A stretch of DNA of 64,000 nucleotides. Origin: Granulicella pectinivorans (GTDB lineage Bacteria; Acidobacteriota; Terriglobia; Terriglobales; Acidobacteriaceae). The first letter of the stretch is position 1. Every line of letters begins with the position of its first letter. The notes beneath the pieces are model-generated. The model saw only the letters and a list, made by a program, of their open reading frames with translations. It was not told the origin of the DNA and did not search any database. This document shows positions 34,277 to 44,166 of this stretch, piece by piece. A program made the translations under genes and the position numbers. The stretch spans positions 62,001-126,000 of the forward strand of contig NZ_FOZL01000001.1 in assembly GCF_900114625.1 (NCBI RefSeq), written 5' to 3'.

Positions 34277-36532
34277 ATGCTTTCTCTGCGATCTCTCTCC
34301 GCTCGTCTGTCGGCCATTGCGGTGGCCATGCTTGTTGGCTCCGCTGCGGGCCAGACAAAAGCCCCCGACTACACCCGCAGCGTCGATCCCTTCATCGGCG
34401 TGGACTGGGGCGGCAACACCTTCGTCGGCGCGGCCCTTCCCTTCGGTATGGTCAAGCTCGGCCCGGATATGGAGACCTTCGACGGCCGCCGCTCCGGCTT
34501 CGGCTACTCGAGCTACGGTAACGTCCTCGGCTTCTCCCATCTGCACCTCAGCGGCGCGCAGGGCAAGTACGGCAACATCCTCGTCGCTCCCGTGGTCGGA
34601 CATCTGGACCCCGCCGACATCCGCTCCCCGCGCACCAGCGAGACGGCGGAGGCAGGCTTCTACGCCACCACGCTCAGCCGCTACGGCGTCAAGGTGGAGC
34701 TGACCGGCACACGCCGCGTCGGCTTCCATCGTTACACCTTCCCAGCCTCGAACGACGCCCACCTCACCGTCAATGTAGCCGCAGCACTCGGCCTCGGCCC
34801 AGGCTATGAGGCCCAGCGCTTTCTCGGCGCGGACATCCGCGTCCTCTCCGACCACGAAGCGCAGGGCATGGCCCGGTTCGAGGGCGGATGGAACAACGGC
34901 GGAGAGTACCGCGTCTTCTTCTACCTGGTGACCGACACGCCAGCCGCGCAGACGCATCTATGGAACGGCGCCGACCTGATCGATGCGAAACAAGCCAGCG
35001 TCGGCAGGGGAGTGCCCGTCGGGATCGACTTCGCCCTGAAAACCCACGCGGGGCAAGCCGTCCAGATGAAGGTTGGCATCTCCTTCCTCAGCACGGAGCA
35101 GGCCAAGGAGAACGTCCGCAGCGAGGCCCCCGCATGGAACTTCGCCGCCATCCGGACCGCTGCCGTGGCGGCCTGGAACAAGGAGCTCGGCAAGCTGCAC
35201 ATGGCGGGCGAGACCCCGGCACAGCGGCGCATGCTCTACACCGCCATGTATCACGTCATGCTGATGCCCGCCGACCGCACCGGCGAGAATCCCGGATGGA
35301 CCTCGAGCGAGCCCTACTACGACGACTTCTACGCCATCTGGGACACCTACCGCAGCTCCAGCCCTCTGTTGACGCTCATCTCGCCCGACCGCCAACGCGC
35401 TATGATCCGCTCCCTCGTCGACATCTACCGGCACACCGGCTACATGCCCGACGCACGCAGCGGCAACGACAACGGACGCACCCAGGGCGGATCCAACGCC
35501 AACGTCGTCATCGCCGACGCCTTCGTCAAGGGGATGACGGGCATCGACTACGAGACCGCCTTCGCCGCCATGGTCAAAGACGCCGAGGTGCCTCCGAAAG
35601 ACCCGCAGCGCGAAGGCCGCGGCGGCCTGAAGGACTACAACCAGCGCGGCTACATTACCCTCAACGACGAGCGCGCCGGCTCACGCACCGTGGAGTACGC
35701 CTACGACGACTTCGCCATCGGAGAGGTCGCCTGCGGCCTCGGCAAGACCGGCGAAGCGGCCAAGTACTTCGGCCGCACCCACAACTTCGAGAACCTCTGG
35801 GACAAGGACATGCTCGTCTCCGGCTTCAAAGGCTTCCTGCGCCCCAGAAAGGCCGACGGCACCTGGGCCGATCCCTACCTCACCGTCCGAGGCACCTGGC
35901 CCGACTTCATGTACGAGGGCGACATCTGGACATACTCGCTCTACGCTCCGCAGGATATGCGACGCCTCATCGAGATGGCCGGGGGCAACCAGCGCTTCAA
36001 CGACCGCATGGACTTCATCTTCAGCCGCGGCCACTTCGACGTGACCAACGAACCCGGCTTCCTGATGCCTGTGCTGTACGCCTACTCCGGCCGTCCGGAC
36101 AAGTCCGCCGACATCGTGCATCTGCTGCTCGAAAAGTACTTCACCGACAGCCGCGCGGGCATCCCCGGTAACGACGACTCGGGCGCGATGTCGAGCTGGC
36201 TGATCTTCCAGACACTCGGCATCTACCCGGTGGCAGGACAGGACGTGTATCTCATCGGAACCCCCAGCCTGCCGCAGGCCTCCCTCGCGCTCGCTGGCGG
36301 CAAAACGCTCCGCATCACCACCAAGGGTCTCGATCCTGCCGGCCTGAACCACTACGTGCAGTCCGTGACGCTGAACGGCGTCGATCTGCCGAACGCCTGG
36401 TTCCGCCACGCACAGATCGAGCATGGCGCGGAGCTGGTCTTCACCATGGGCTCTGCCCCTTCGGCATGGGGCCGCACGACGCCCCCGCCTTCGATGAGCG
36501 ACCCCGGCTATCGCACCTGCGTCACCCAATAA
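34277..36532 (+). CDS. GH92 family alpha-1,2-mannosidase, secreted
   Basis: This 751-residue calcium-dependent exo-alpha-mannosidase of glycoside hydrolase family 92 removes mannose from N-glycan- or mannan-like chains. A signal peptide (about residues 1-25, 'GSAAGQ') precedes the N-terminal beta-sandwich ('VDPFIGVDWGGNTFVGAALP'). The catalytic (alpha/alpha)6 domain shows 'YDDFYAIWDTYRSSSPLLTL', 'GNDNGRTQGGSNANVVIADA' and the hallmark 'IPGNDDSGAMSSWLIFQTLG' with the paired aspartates. Length is normal for the family. It is convergent with TonB-dependent receptor 3, with a shared terminator between them. Confidence 0.95.
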   Translation: MLSLRSLSARLSAIAVAMLVGSAAGQTKAPDYTRSVDPFIGVDWGGNTFVGAALPFGMVKLGPDMETFDGRRSGFGYSSYGNVLGFSHLHLSGAQGKYGNILVAPVVGHLDPADIRSPRTSETAEAGFYATTLSRYGVKVELTGTRRVGFHRYTFPASNDAHLTVNVAAALGLGPGYEAQRFLGADIRVLSDHEAQGMARFEGGWNNGGEYRVFFYLVTDTPAAQTHLWNGADLIDAKQASVGRGVPVGIDFALKTHAGQAVQMKVGISFLSTEQAKENVRSEAPAWNFAAIRTAAVAAWNKELGKLHMAGETPAQRRMLYTAMYHVMLMPADRTGENPGWTSSEPYYDDFYAIWDTYRSSSPLLTLISPDRQRAMIRSLVDIYRHTGYMPDARSGNDNGRTQGGSNANVVIADAFVKGMTGIDYETAFAAMVKDAEVPPKDPQREGRGGLKDYNQRGYITLNDERAGSRTVEYAYDDFAIGEVACGLGKTGEAAKYFGRTHNFENLWDKDMLVSGFKGFLRPRKADGTWADPYLTVRGTWPDFMYEGDIWTYSLYAPQDMRRLIEMAGGNQRFNDRMDFIFSRGHFDVTNEPGFLMPVLYAYSGRPDKSADIVHLLLEKYFTDSRAGIPGNDDSGAMSSWLIFQTLGIYPVAGQDVYLIGTPSLPQASLALAGGKTLRITTKGLDPAGLNHYVQSVTLNGVDLPNAWFRHAQIEHGAELVFTMGSAPSAWGRTTPPPSMSDPGYRTCVTQ

Positions 36533-36536
36533 AAAC

Positions 36537-36563
36537 GCCCCGGACGCACAAGGCGTCCGGGGC
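36537..36563. terminator. Bidirectional terminator between the GH92 gene and receptor 3
   Basis: A perfect 11-base stem GCCCCGGACGC (36537-36547) / GCGTCCGGGGC (36553-36563) has a 5-base loop. On the minus strand it is followed by CGTTTTT-type T's, and on the plus strand by ATTCTT. It serves both convergent genes. Confidence 0.88.
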
Positions 36564-36581
36564 ATTCTTGCAGTGCGTGGT

Positions 36582-39500
36582 TTAGAAGCTGATGCGGCCC
36601 GAGAACTGGAACGCACGGCTATCCGCGCTGGCAAAGTTGAGCGTTCCGAAGTTCGAGCTGTTGACGTTGACACCGATCTGGTTGTTCTGCGCGTTGTTGC
36701 CGAAGGTCGTGTGATTCGTGACGTTCTGGCAATCAACGCGGAACAGGAACTTCCAGCGATCGGTGATATCGAAGGTACGGCTCGCGGTCATCGCGAGACG
36801 GTAGGGGCTCTGTCCGCGCAGCCCGTAGGGGGCCATGCGGGTCAGGTTGCCGATGGAGTAATCGCGCGAGTTGCAGAACGGACCGTTGCTGGAGGCACAC
36901 GCAACCGCCGCGGTTCCGTTGGTGCCGGAGCCCGAGGTCGTCGCCTGAATGTAGCCGTTCAGGTAGCTCTTGGTCGCGAGGTTCGCGGCCGTGGCTCCCT
37001 GTCCCCAGCCGCCGCCCGTACGGACGCTTCCGCTGAAGTTCGGATTGAAGTCGGGCATGCAGGTTCCCTGTCCGACGTTCTGCGTGCTGTTGCAGGTGCC
37101 GACGATCGCGAGCGGAAGACCGGAGGAGTACTGGTAGATCTCCGAGAGCTGCCATCCGCTGCCAATGGCCCGGACGATCGCGCTGTCCTTGCCGATGCCG
37201 CCCTTGCCGAACGGGAGTTTGTAGACGCCGAAGATCGTGAGGAGCTGCGGCAGGTTGTTTCCGCTCAGCGAGCGATCGATCCGATTCTGCGACCACGCAC
37301 GTCCATCCGAAGTCGCCGATGCGGGAATCGCCCAACCGCTGCGAGCCGTGCCGGCGTCATCGATGTTGCGCGAGTAGGTGTAGTTCACGGTCATCGAAAG
37401 CCCATGCGACATGCGCTTCTCGACCGAGAGCTGGAAGGCGTTGTAGTTGGAGTTGGCCACCGTGCCCCACGTGTCCGTCGTGCCCGAATACTGGGGCATC
37501 CAGGTCAGCATGTGCTGGATGGTTGCGCTGGTGCTGAGGGACGCGGCCGCCACATACCCTGCGTACGGCACAGGGATGGTGATGCCGGTGGCAGCCTGCG
37601 CTGCGTTGATGTTGGCCTGCGTCGCAGGACGGGCGAGATAGCTGCCCAGTGCGAGGTAACGCGGATCCATCTGGCCCGACTGCAGACCGCGCATATTCGC
37701 GGCACCCGCAAGGAAGTGGCTCTGCGTCCCAACGTAGTTGGCCGTGACCGTCACGTCCTTGACGAACTCTTTCTGCATACCGAAGTTGTAGAAGGAGATC
37801 TCGGGCGAGCGTCCACCGACGTACGGGTCGGCATAGGCAATGCCCGAGCCCGTTCCGCTGAATGCGCCTGCACCGTTGACGTAATAGCCCACGTTCAGCG
37901 CCTGGCTGGCCGCCGAGATCGGAGCCACCGGGGCGAGGTTGTAGCCGGGTCCGCCGAAGTTCGCATTCGAATTCACGAAAGCGGGGTTGTTGTTCAGGTA
38001 GAAGGCAGGTCCGGAGGAGTTGTCCGTGAAGCTGGCAACGCTGTTGAATCCAGCCTGACCCGTTCCCGTACCGGCACCGCCGGCACCACCCGTACCACCA
38101 CCATGCGAGTACAGCAGAGAGTACGCACCACGGAAGACCGTGTGGGCATCGGGAGCGTAGGCAAACCCGAGACGCGGTCCCCAGTTCTTCATCCAGTTGT
38201 TGACCGGCGACCGGCACAGGCAGCTTACGCCAGCGCCCACGCGGTTGCCGGCGAACTGCAGTGCGCCAGGGTTGCCGGTGACGGGATTCGTGATGGTCGG
38301 GTTGAGGAACGACCAGCGGTCGAGCGTCTCGTTATAGGTCGGGAAGTAGTCCCAACGCAGGCCGATGTTGAGCGTAAGCTTCGGCGTGACCTTCCAGTCA
38401 TCCTGCACATAGGGCGAGATGGGGTGGAAGCGGCCGCCAAGCACCGAGAAGCTCTGCTGCGTCACGCTCGTCGAACCCACCGCACCCAGCATGTAGCTGG
38501 CATACGAGTAGCCCGTACCCGAGACGAAGTTCGAGCCAAGCACATTGCCCGTATCGTTGGTGCTGAAGTTCAGGTTCACCGGCAACGATCCGGTATCCGC
38601 AGTGCTGGCGTTGTTCTGCAGCGCCTGGTACTGGAAGCCGAAGGTCATGGCATGATTGCCCTTCACCCACTGCACGTTGTCGACAAAGGTGAAGGTGTTC
38701 GAGACCGAGGTGCTGCCCGTGCTGGGCGAAGCCCACGTCGTCTGCGCGTTGCTTCCGCCGAAGATCACGCCCGGGAAGTTCTCCGAAGCCTGTCCGGCCG
38801 GAAGACCGGTGACGCCGGCCGTCTTCAACTCATACTGCGTGATGCCGTTGGTCGGGTTGCGGACCGGAGGACCACCGAAGTACATGTAGCCGACCTTGAA
38901 CTGGTTCACGAGGCTCGAGCTGATCGTGTACGTATCTTCGAGCGCAAGATAGTGACCCTGCACCGTAGAGAGCGTAGAGGCAAGATAGGGAACAGGGAAG
39001 TTGGTCGTGGTTGACGTGTACGGAACCGCTTTACGGCTACCCGAGGTGTACAGGAACGACATGCGGTTCTTGTCCGTCATCGCGTAATCCACGCGTCCGG
39101 AGTAGATCCAGTTCTGGTAGCCGGCCGGAATACCCGCAATGTAGTTGTTCTGGATCACACCGGTCTGGTCGATCGACGGAGCCGGCAGGAACTTCTCCAG
39201 ATACTGCGCGATCGGCGAAAGCTGGCTCGCCGGAATCACGTTGACAGGGGCGGTCGTCCTCACCGGAGCGCCGCCGGGGCCGTTCGCCGCACCCGGGCCG
39301 TAGCCATACTGGTAGCGGCATGCGCCATTGGTGCTGTGCGCGGTGCAGCTCGCCTGCGTGGTCGGATCGTAGATGGCGTAGTTCGCGCCCGAGGTATTGC
39401 CGAGACCACCCGCCGTCGTGGGCAGCAGCTCCTGGAAGTTACCGGAGCGCATCAACGTCGAAGGCAGCGTCGATGCGCTGGGGTTGGCGCCCTGCGATGA

Positions 39501-40556
39501 CTTGAACCGGTCGTAGGTCGCGAAGAAGAACAGCTTGTCGTGGCCACTGAAGAGCTTCGGAATGCTGATCGGTCCGCCGATGGTGAAGCCGTACTCGTTC
39601 TGATGCTCGGGCGTCTTCGGGCCTGGGACCTTCACGGCTGCCCCGTTTTGAATGACCGTGACCGTGTTTCCGCCGCCCGGCTTGGCCGAGAACGACCACG
39701 CATCGAACGCCGTGTTGCGAATGTACTCAAAAACCGAGCCGTGGTACTTGTTGCCGCCCGACTTGGTGCTGTAGTTCTCGAGACCCGCGCCCTGGTACTG
39801 CGCCGAGAAGCCCGACGTCACCACCTGCACCGCGTCGATCGCCTCGAGCGGGACAACGTTGAACACAGGGCGGTTGTCACCCTGCTGCGAGATGGTCGTC
39901 AGCGGAAGACCGTCGAGGTACAGTTCGCCAAGACGCTGTGCCGTGCCGCCGATGATCGACGAACGTCCTCCCGGAGGAACCTGCGCGCCGGGCAGAAGAT
40001 TCGAGAACTGCGTCACATCACGCTGCTGCAGTCCGGAGATCATGACCGGCAGAGCGGTGTACGAGCTGTTTTCGATCGTGCCGCCAAGCGTCGCGTTGGT
40101 CGTCTCCAGCGCCGGAGGAATCTCCGTCACAGTCACCGTCTCGGTCGTGGCGCCGTTGGTCAGCGGCACGTTCAAACCCGAGGTGTGCGACGAGTCCACA
40201 ACGAGGTTTTCCTGCACGAACGTGCGGAAGCCGGTCGCCGTGACCGTCACCTTGTACGTGCCGGGAAGCAGCGTCCCGATGCTGTAGAAGCCGCCCGAGG
40301 TCGTCGTACGTGTGGTCGAAAGACCGGTATTGACGTTCAGAGCCGTCACGGTCGCATTCGGCACGACGGCGCCGGTCGAGTCCTGCACGGTACCTTCAAT
40401 CGCGCCGGTTCCTGCGTTCTGCGCCATCAGGGCGCGGGGTACAAGCAGCCCAAGAGACAGAACGAACAGCAAAACATAGGCCCCCATGCGGGAGCGGATG
40501 AGAGAGAAACCCCGTCGGGCCTGGGAAGGCAAGGGGTATAGAACGTGGTGAGTCAT
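36582..40556 (-). CDS. TonB-dependent receptor 3 (Oar-like)
   Basis: This 1324-residue outer-membrane receptor is the largest of the three. It has a signal peptide (cleavage near 'ALMAQ') and a carboxypeptidase-regulatory-like domain ('GAIEGTVQDSTGAVVPNATV'). A plug follows ('NYSTKSGGNKYHGSVFEYIR'), then a beta-barrel ending in F ('FSGRISF'). The ATG at 40556 has GGAGG 4 bases upstream; an earlier in-frame start at 40577 overlaps that site. The neighbouring convergent GH92 mannosidase suggests, but does not prove, a glycan-related substrate. An upstream AT-rich dyad (40634-40653) may be its operator. Confidence 0.93.
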   Translation of the reverse strand: MTHHVLYPLPSQARRGFSLIRSRMGAYVLLFVLSLGLLVPRALMAQNAGTGAIEGTVQDSTGAVVPNATVTALNVNTGLSTTRTTTSGGFYSIGTLLPGTYKVTVTATGFRTFVQENLVVDSSHTSGLNVPLTNGATTETVTVTEIPPALETTNATLGGTIENSSYTALPVMISGLQQRDVTQFSNLLPGAQVPPGGRSSIIGGTAQRLGELYLDGLPLTTISQQGDNRPVFNVVPLEAIDAVQVVTSGFSAQYQGAGLENYSTKSGGNKYHGSVFEYIRNTAFDAWSFSAKPGGGNTVTVIQNGAAVKVPGPKTPEHQNEYGFTIGGPISIPKLFSGHDKLFFFATYDRFKSSQGANPSASTLPSTLMRSGNFQELLPTTAGGLGNTSGANYAIYDPTTQASCTAHSTNGACRYQYGYGPGAANGPGGAPVRTTAPVNVIPASQLSPIAQYLEKFLPAPSIDQTGVIQNNYIAGIPAGYQNWIYSGRVDYAMTDKNRMSFLYTSGSRKAVPYTSTTTNFPVPYLASTLSTVQGHYLALEDTYTISSSLVNQFKVGYMYFGGPPVRNPTNGITQYELKTAGVTGLPAGQASENFPGVIFGGSNAQTTWASPSTGSTSVSNTFTFVDNVQWVKGNHAMTFGFQYQALQNNASTADTGSLPVNLNFSTNDTGNVLGSNFVSGTGYSYASYMLGAVGSTSVTQQSFSVLGGRFHPISPYVQDDWKVTPKLTLNIGLRWDYFPTYNETLDRWSFLNPTITNPVTGNPGALQFAGNRVGAGVSCLCRSPVNNWMKNWGPRLGFAYAPDAHTVFRGAYSLLYSHGGGTGGAGGAGTGTGQAGFNSVASFTDNSSGPAFYLNNNPAFVNSNANFGGPGYNLAPVAPISAASQALNVGYYVNGAGAFSGTGSGIAYADPYVGGRSPEISFYNFGMQKEFVKDVTVTANYVGTQSHFLAGAANMRGLQSGQMDPRYLALGSYLARPATQANINAAQAATGITIPVPYAGYVAAASLSTSATIQHMLTWMPQYSGTTDTWGTVANSNYNAFQLSVEKRMSHGLSMTVNYTYSRNIDDAGTARSGWAIPASATSDGRAWSQNRIDRSLSGNNLPQLLTIFGVYKLPFGKGGIGKDSAIVRAIGSGWQLSEIYQYSSGLPLAIVGTCNSTQNVGQGTCMPDFNPNFSGSVRTGGGWGQGATAANLATKSYLNGYIQATTSGSGTNGTAAVACASSNGPFCNSRDYSIGNLTRMAPYGLRGQSPYRLAMTASRTFDITDRWKFLFRVDCQNVTNHTTFGNNAQNNQIGVNVNSSNFGTLNFASADSRAFQFSGRISF

Positions 40557-40633
40557 GGAGCCTCCGAAACGATACAAATGAAACCTGTTGGATTCGGACA
40601 GACTCTAGAGAACCGCACCTACCGATGTCAATA

Positions 40634-40653
40634 GGAAAATAGTTTCCTGGAAA
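40634..40653. promoter_or_regulatory. Candidate operator upstream of receptor 3
   Basis: GGAAA (40634-40638), TTTCC (40643-40647) and GGAAA (40649-40653) form two overlapping perfect dyads in an AT-rich island 78 bases before the start codon. It resembles the site 13989-14016 upstream of receptor 1. Confidence 0.35.
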
Positions 40654-40799
40654 TAAAACCTCTCCAAATCCCAATGAGAAATGGTCAGTCCATTTCTGCC
40701 ACATGGAAACACGGCAGGCAGAAGCCCCCGCAAAGAGATCCATCTCTGCAAGTATCTCATTTCAAGAATCTAAATAGAGGAACCCAAGCAGGTCCAAAA

Positions 40800-40823
40800 G
40801 CTCGATCGAGAGTTCGCTCGAGC
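40800..40823 (-). terminator. Possible terminator of the LuxR-type gene
   Basis: GCTCGA/TCGAGC stem, 6 bases with a 12-base loop. On the minus strand it is followed by TTTT. It lies just beyond the stop codon of the gene at 40833. Weak. Confidence 0.35.
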
Positions 40824-40832
40824 ATCCCCTGC

Positions 40833-41972
40833 TCAACTCTGCGTCGGCTGCGCACGGGGCAGACAGGTAAGAAGTCGGACCAAATCGCTCTGCCCGGAGG
40901 TCTTCGTCTTCGAGAAGATGCTCTTGATCTGCCCCCGAACCGTCCCCACCGACACGCGGCGAAGGGCCGCAATCTCCACCAGCGAGTAGCCCGTGATCAG
41001 GCCGTTGGCGATCTCCACCTCCGCCGGCGTAAAGGAGTAAAGCGCCTGCATCACATCGTCCGCCGGACGGATCGGTCTCTCTGGATCGGTGATCAGCAGA
41101 AGGATCGACCCCGACCCAAAGCCCGTGCCACCGGGCAGCGGCGAGGCCTGCAGAATCAGCGGTTGTGACCCCGACGAACGGTGCAACAGCAAAGGCGGCC
41201 CGCCCCGGGGATCCAGGTGCGAGAAGTTCGCCGTGGCCGTGCGCCGCAGCAGCGCGTCCAGCGCGCTCTGATTCCGGCCCTTGGCAGCCACCAGCCGGTC
41301 ATCCCTGCGGCTGAGGCCGTCCTCGGCACGAAGCAGCTCATCGGCGGCAACGTTCGACATCACGATGGCACCCGCTGCGGAGAGAATCAGCGTGGGGGTG
41401 TCGCTCGCGTTGGCCATCGCCTCCGCCCCCTCCAGCCTTTGCCTGGCGACCCCGAGGGACTGGCGAATCTGCAGCGCCGCCTGAATGTGCGGCACCAGCA
41501 GATGCAGCAGATGCGTAAACTTCTCCGGCATCGGCCCCTCCTGCGGGCTGCGCCAGAAGCTGATCGCTTCAAACCGGCGGATGGTGCACGTCAGCATGAT
41601 CAGCGACGGATGCTCCAGCCCCAGAGGCTTCACCATCTCGCGGTAGAGCTCGGACTTCCGCAGCTCTTCCATCGGAAGCAGTTCCTCGCAATCGATGACA
41701 CCAAGCTTCCCGCTGCGGATGGCAGGCATCCGCAACGGATCCTTGGGAGCGTAGGTCTCACGGTAGGAGATTAGGTCGGACGAGTCGAGGACCATTCCTC
41801 CACCCTGCGCACGGATCGACAGTCCAAGGCTGCTGTCGGCGCACAGAAAGAACCCGCCCGTGGAGCCGGTAGTCTCGCACAGTAGATTGAGAAATTCTTC
41901 CCATCTCTCCTCTTGCAGCGGCGCGGCGTACAGCGCCTGCAGAAGCCTGGAGAAGATGTCCAGAGAGATCAT
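40833..41972 (-). CDS. LuxR-family transcriptional regulator
   Basis: This 379-residue protein has a C-terminal LuxR-type HTH (about residues 310-370: 'FTPAEVEIANGLITGYSLVE', 'LRRVSVGTVRGQIKSIFSKT'). The long N-terminal region has no receiver domain. It includes a PAS-like part around residues 190-290 ('MANASDTPTLILSAAGAIVM') and an upstream GAF-like part, so it probably senses a small ligand directly. The ribosome binding site is weak. It precedes receptor 3 on the same strand. Confidence 0.85.
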   Translation of the reverse strand: MISLDIFSRLLQALYAAPLQEERWEEFLNLLCETTGSTGGFFLCADSSLGLSIRAQGGGMVLDSSDLISYRETYAPKDPLRMPAIRSGKLGVIDCEELLPMEELRKSELYREMVKPLGLEHPSLIMLTCTIRRFEAISFWRSPQEGPMPEKFTHLLHLLVPHIQAALQIRQSLGVARQRLEGAEAMANASDTPTLILSAAGAIVMSNVAADELLRAEDGLSRRDDRLVAAKGRNQSALDALLRRTATANFSHLDPRGGPPLLLHRSSGSQPLILQASPLPGGTGFGSGSILLLITDPERPIRPADDVMQALYSFTPAEVEIANGLITGYSLVEIAALRRVSVGTVRGQIKSIFSKTKTSGQSDLVRLLTCLPRAQPTQS

Positions 41973-42067
41973 GAAAGGGTGGCCCCGAGGATGCGTTGGA
42001 TGTGTGTATCCTACTCGACATCCACCCCTTCAAGGCCACCCGATTCGAGTGTTTTTGTTACATATTG

Positions 42068-43606
42068 CTAGCCATGCGTAGGCATCACGGTATCGACACC
42101 GGCGCGAATCCCGGTCGGCCATCGCGCGGTCACCGTCTTGATGCGCGTATAGAAGCGCACGCCCTCCGGACCATGCACCGCATGATCCCCAAAGAGCGAT
42201 CGCTTCCACCCGCCAAAGCTGTGAAAGGCCATCGGCACGGGAATCGGCACGTTCACCCCCACCATGCCTGCCTGCACACCGTTCGCGAAGGCGCGCGCCG
42301 TATCGCCGTCCCGCGTAAAGATGGCGGTGCCATTGCCATACTCGTGATCGTTGATCAGTCCAAGCGCCTCATCGAAGTGAGTCGTCCGCACGACACAGAG
42401 CACCGGCCCAAAGATCTCTTCCTTGTACAGACGCATATGCGGCTGCACATGGTCGAACAGGCACGGCCCGATAAAGAATCCATCGCCCGCCGGCAACGCC
42501 GCTTCCCTGCCATTGACGATCAGCTCCGCGCCCTCCTCCACGCCCAGCGAAACATACCCCGTCACGCGATCCAGATGCGCGCCCGTCACCAGCGGCCCCA
42601 TCTCTGCCTTCGGGTTCATCCCATCGCCGACGACCAGCGTATCGATCCGCGCACGCAGCCGCCCGATCAACGCATCCGCCGTCTTATCGCCAACCGCAAC
42701 GGCCACCGAGATCGCCATGCACCGCTCTCCCGCAGAACCATACGCCGCGCCCACCAGCGCGTCCGCCGCCTGGTCCAAATCAGCATCGGGCATCACGACC
42801 ATGTGATTCTTGGCCCCGCCCAGCGCCTGCACGCGCTTGCCCGCATCCGTACCGCGCCGATACACATACTCCGCAATCGGCGTGGACCCAACGAACGTCA
42901 CGGCCTTCACATCGGGATGGTCCAGCAGCGCATCCACCGCCGTCTTGTCGCCATGCACCACGTTGAAGACGCCATCCGGCAGCCCAGCCTCCTTAAGCAG
43001 CTCCGCCAGCAACAGCGACACGCTCGGGTCGCGCTCACTCGGCTTCAGCACAAAGGTATTGCCGCACGCCAGCGCAATGGGAAACATCCACATCGGCACC
43101 ATCGCCGGAAAGTTGAACGGCGTAATCCCCGCGACGACGCCCAGCGGCTGCCGCATCGACCAGCTATCGATGCCGACGCCCACCTGCTCCGAGAACTCGC
43201 CCTTCAAAAGCTGCGGGATGCCCGTCGCAAACTCCACCACCTCCAGTCCGCGCGTCGCCTCGCCCTTGGCGTCGGAGAAGACCTTGCCATGCTCGGCCGT
43301 GATGAGCCGCGCAATGTCATCCAGGCGCGCCTCAAACAGTTCGCGAAAGCGAAACAGCGCCCGCGCCCGCCGCAGCGGTGGCTGTGCCGACCACTCCGGG
43401 AAAGCCGCCTTCGCCGAAGCCACTGCGGCGCCCACCTGCTCCGCACTGGCAAGCGGCACCATCGTGCGAATCTTCCCCGTAGCCGGGTTGTAGACAGCCG
43501 CGCTCCGCGCACCGGAGTCCGGCGTGCGCTTGCCGTCGATCCAGTGCGGAAGGCTGTCCGGCTTAGCCGGAGACTCGGTCAGAGGAGAGAGCAGCGTACT
43601 CGACAT
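42068..43606 (-). CDS. mmsA: CoA-acylating methylmalonate-semialdehyde dehydrogenase
   Basis: This 512-residue NAD+- and CoA-dependent enzyme converts methylmalonate semialdehyde to propionyl-CoA in valine (and possibly inositol or thymine) catabolism. Family marks are 'GVVAGITPFNFPAMVPMWMF', 'VTFVGSTPIAEYVYRRGTDA' and the active-site 'GSAGERCMAISVAVAVG' with nucleophile C296. The C-terminal 'EEIFGPVLCVVR' is also present. ATG 43606 has AGGTGG 6 bases upstream, which decides it over the ATG three codons earlier. Neighbouring genes are not part of the valine pathway. Confidence 0.92.
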   Translation of the reverse strand: MSSTLLSPLTESPAKPDSLPHWIDGKRTPDSGARSAAVYNPATGKIRTMVPLASAEQVGAAVASAKAAFPEWSAQPPLRRARALFRFRELFEARLDDIARLITAEHGKVFSDAKGEATRGLEVVEFATGIPQLLKGEFSEQVGVGIDSWSMRQPLGVVAGITPFNFPAMVPMWMFPIALACGNTFVLKPSERDPSVSLLLAELLKEAGLPDGVFNVVHGDKTAVDALLDHPDVKAVTFVGSTPIAEYVYRRGTDAGKRVQALGGAKNHMVVMPDADLDQAADALVGAAYGSAGERCMAISVAVAVGDKTADALIGRLRARIDTLVVGDGMNPKAEMGPLVTGAHLDRVTGYVSLGVEEGAELIVNGREAALPAGDGFFIGPCLFDHVQPHMRLYKEEIFGPVLCVVRTTHFDEALGLINDHEYGNGTAIFTRDGDTARAFANGVQAGMVGVNVPIPVPMAFHSFGGWKRSLFGDHAVHGPEGVRFYTRIKTVTARWPTGIRAGVDTVMPTHG

Positions 43607-43815
43607 GAAAACCACCTTTCACCGCCACGGATCGCGGAGAAGAAGAATCATACCGCGATTCGTCGCCCGTCGTGCTCTCCATGCAAGATATGCTGAAGCG
43701 AAGCACGGTAAGGGCAACTCTTCGCCCGGCAGCAGATCGCACCAGCCTCCGATGCTTCCGTAGCGAGCCTCTTTGCATCCAACCCGATAAGACGCCCCAA
43801 ACCAAGGTGACCACG

Positions 43816-44160
43816 ATGCCCGGCTTTCCGTCCCGCACGACCATTCTTCTCTGCCTCACGCTGATGGCGCCCCTCGCGCTTCACGCGCAGGAGGGAACGC
43901 GCAACCTGACCGGAAGCGTCACCGACACCAGCCGCGAGCCCCTCCGCGGAGCCGTCGTCCAGCTTGAAAACCAGAACACCCACGGCATCGTCTCGTTCAT
44001 CACCGACCGCCGCGGCACTTACAGCTTCAAACGCATCGGCAACGATACGGACTACAAGATATGGGCCACATTCCGCGGCATCCGCTCGAAGGAGCGCCAG
44101 CTCGACAAATTCGACACCCGGAAAGACGCCGAGATCGATCTCGTCATCGCCCTGCATTGA
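43816..44160 (+). CDS. Small secreted carboxypeptidase-regulatory-like domain protein
   Basis: This 114-residue protein has a signal peptide (about residues 1-25, 'MAPLALHAQ'). A single carboxypeptidase-regulatory-like beta-sandwich follows: 'LTGSVTDTSREPLRGAVVQL', 'ITDRRGTYSFKRIGNDTDYK'. It is the same domain type as at the N-terminus of the three TonB-dependent receptors here, but stand-alone. ATG 43816 is supported by AAGGTG 6 bases upstream and by the signal peptide. It is convergent with the TolC-family gene, only 6 bases apart, with no visible terminator between them. Confidence 0.8.
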   Translation: MPGFPSRTTILLCLTLMAPLALHAQEGTRNLTGSVTDTSREPLRGAVVQLENQNTHGIVSFITDRRGTYSFKRIGNDTDYKIWATFRGIRSKERQLDKFDTRKDAEIDLVIALH

Positions 44161-44166
44161 CGCGGC

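Noticed and set aside
36573..39014. An 813-codon plus-strand frame
   Set aside because: Antisense to receptor 3, with no domain.
41996..43696. A 566-codon plus-strand frame
   Set aside because: Antisense to the methylmalonate-semialdehyde dehydrogenase. Arginine/histidine-rich with no fold.
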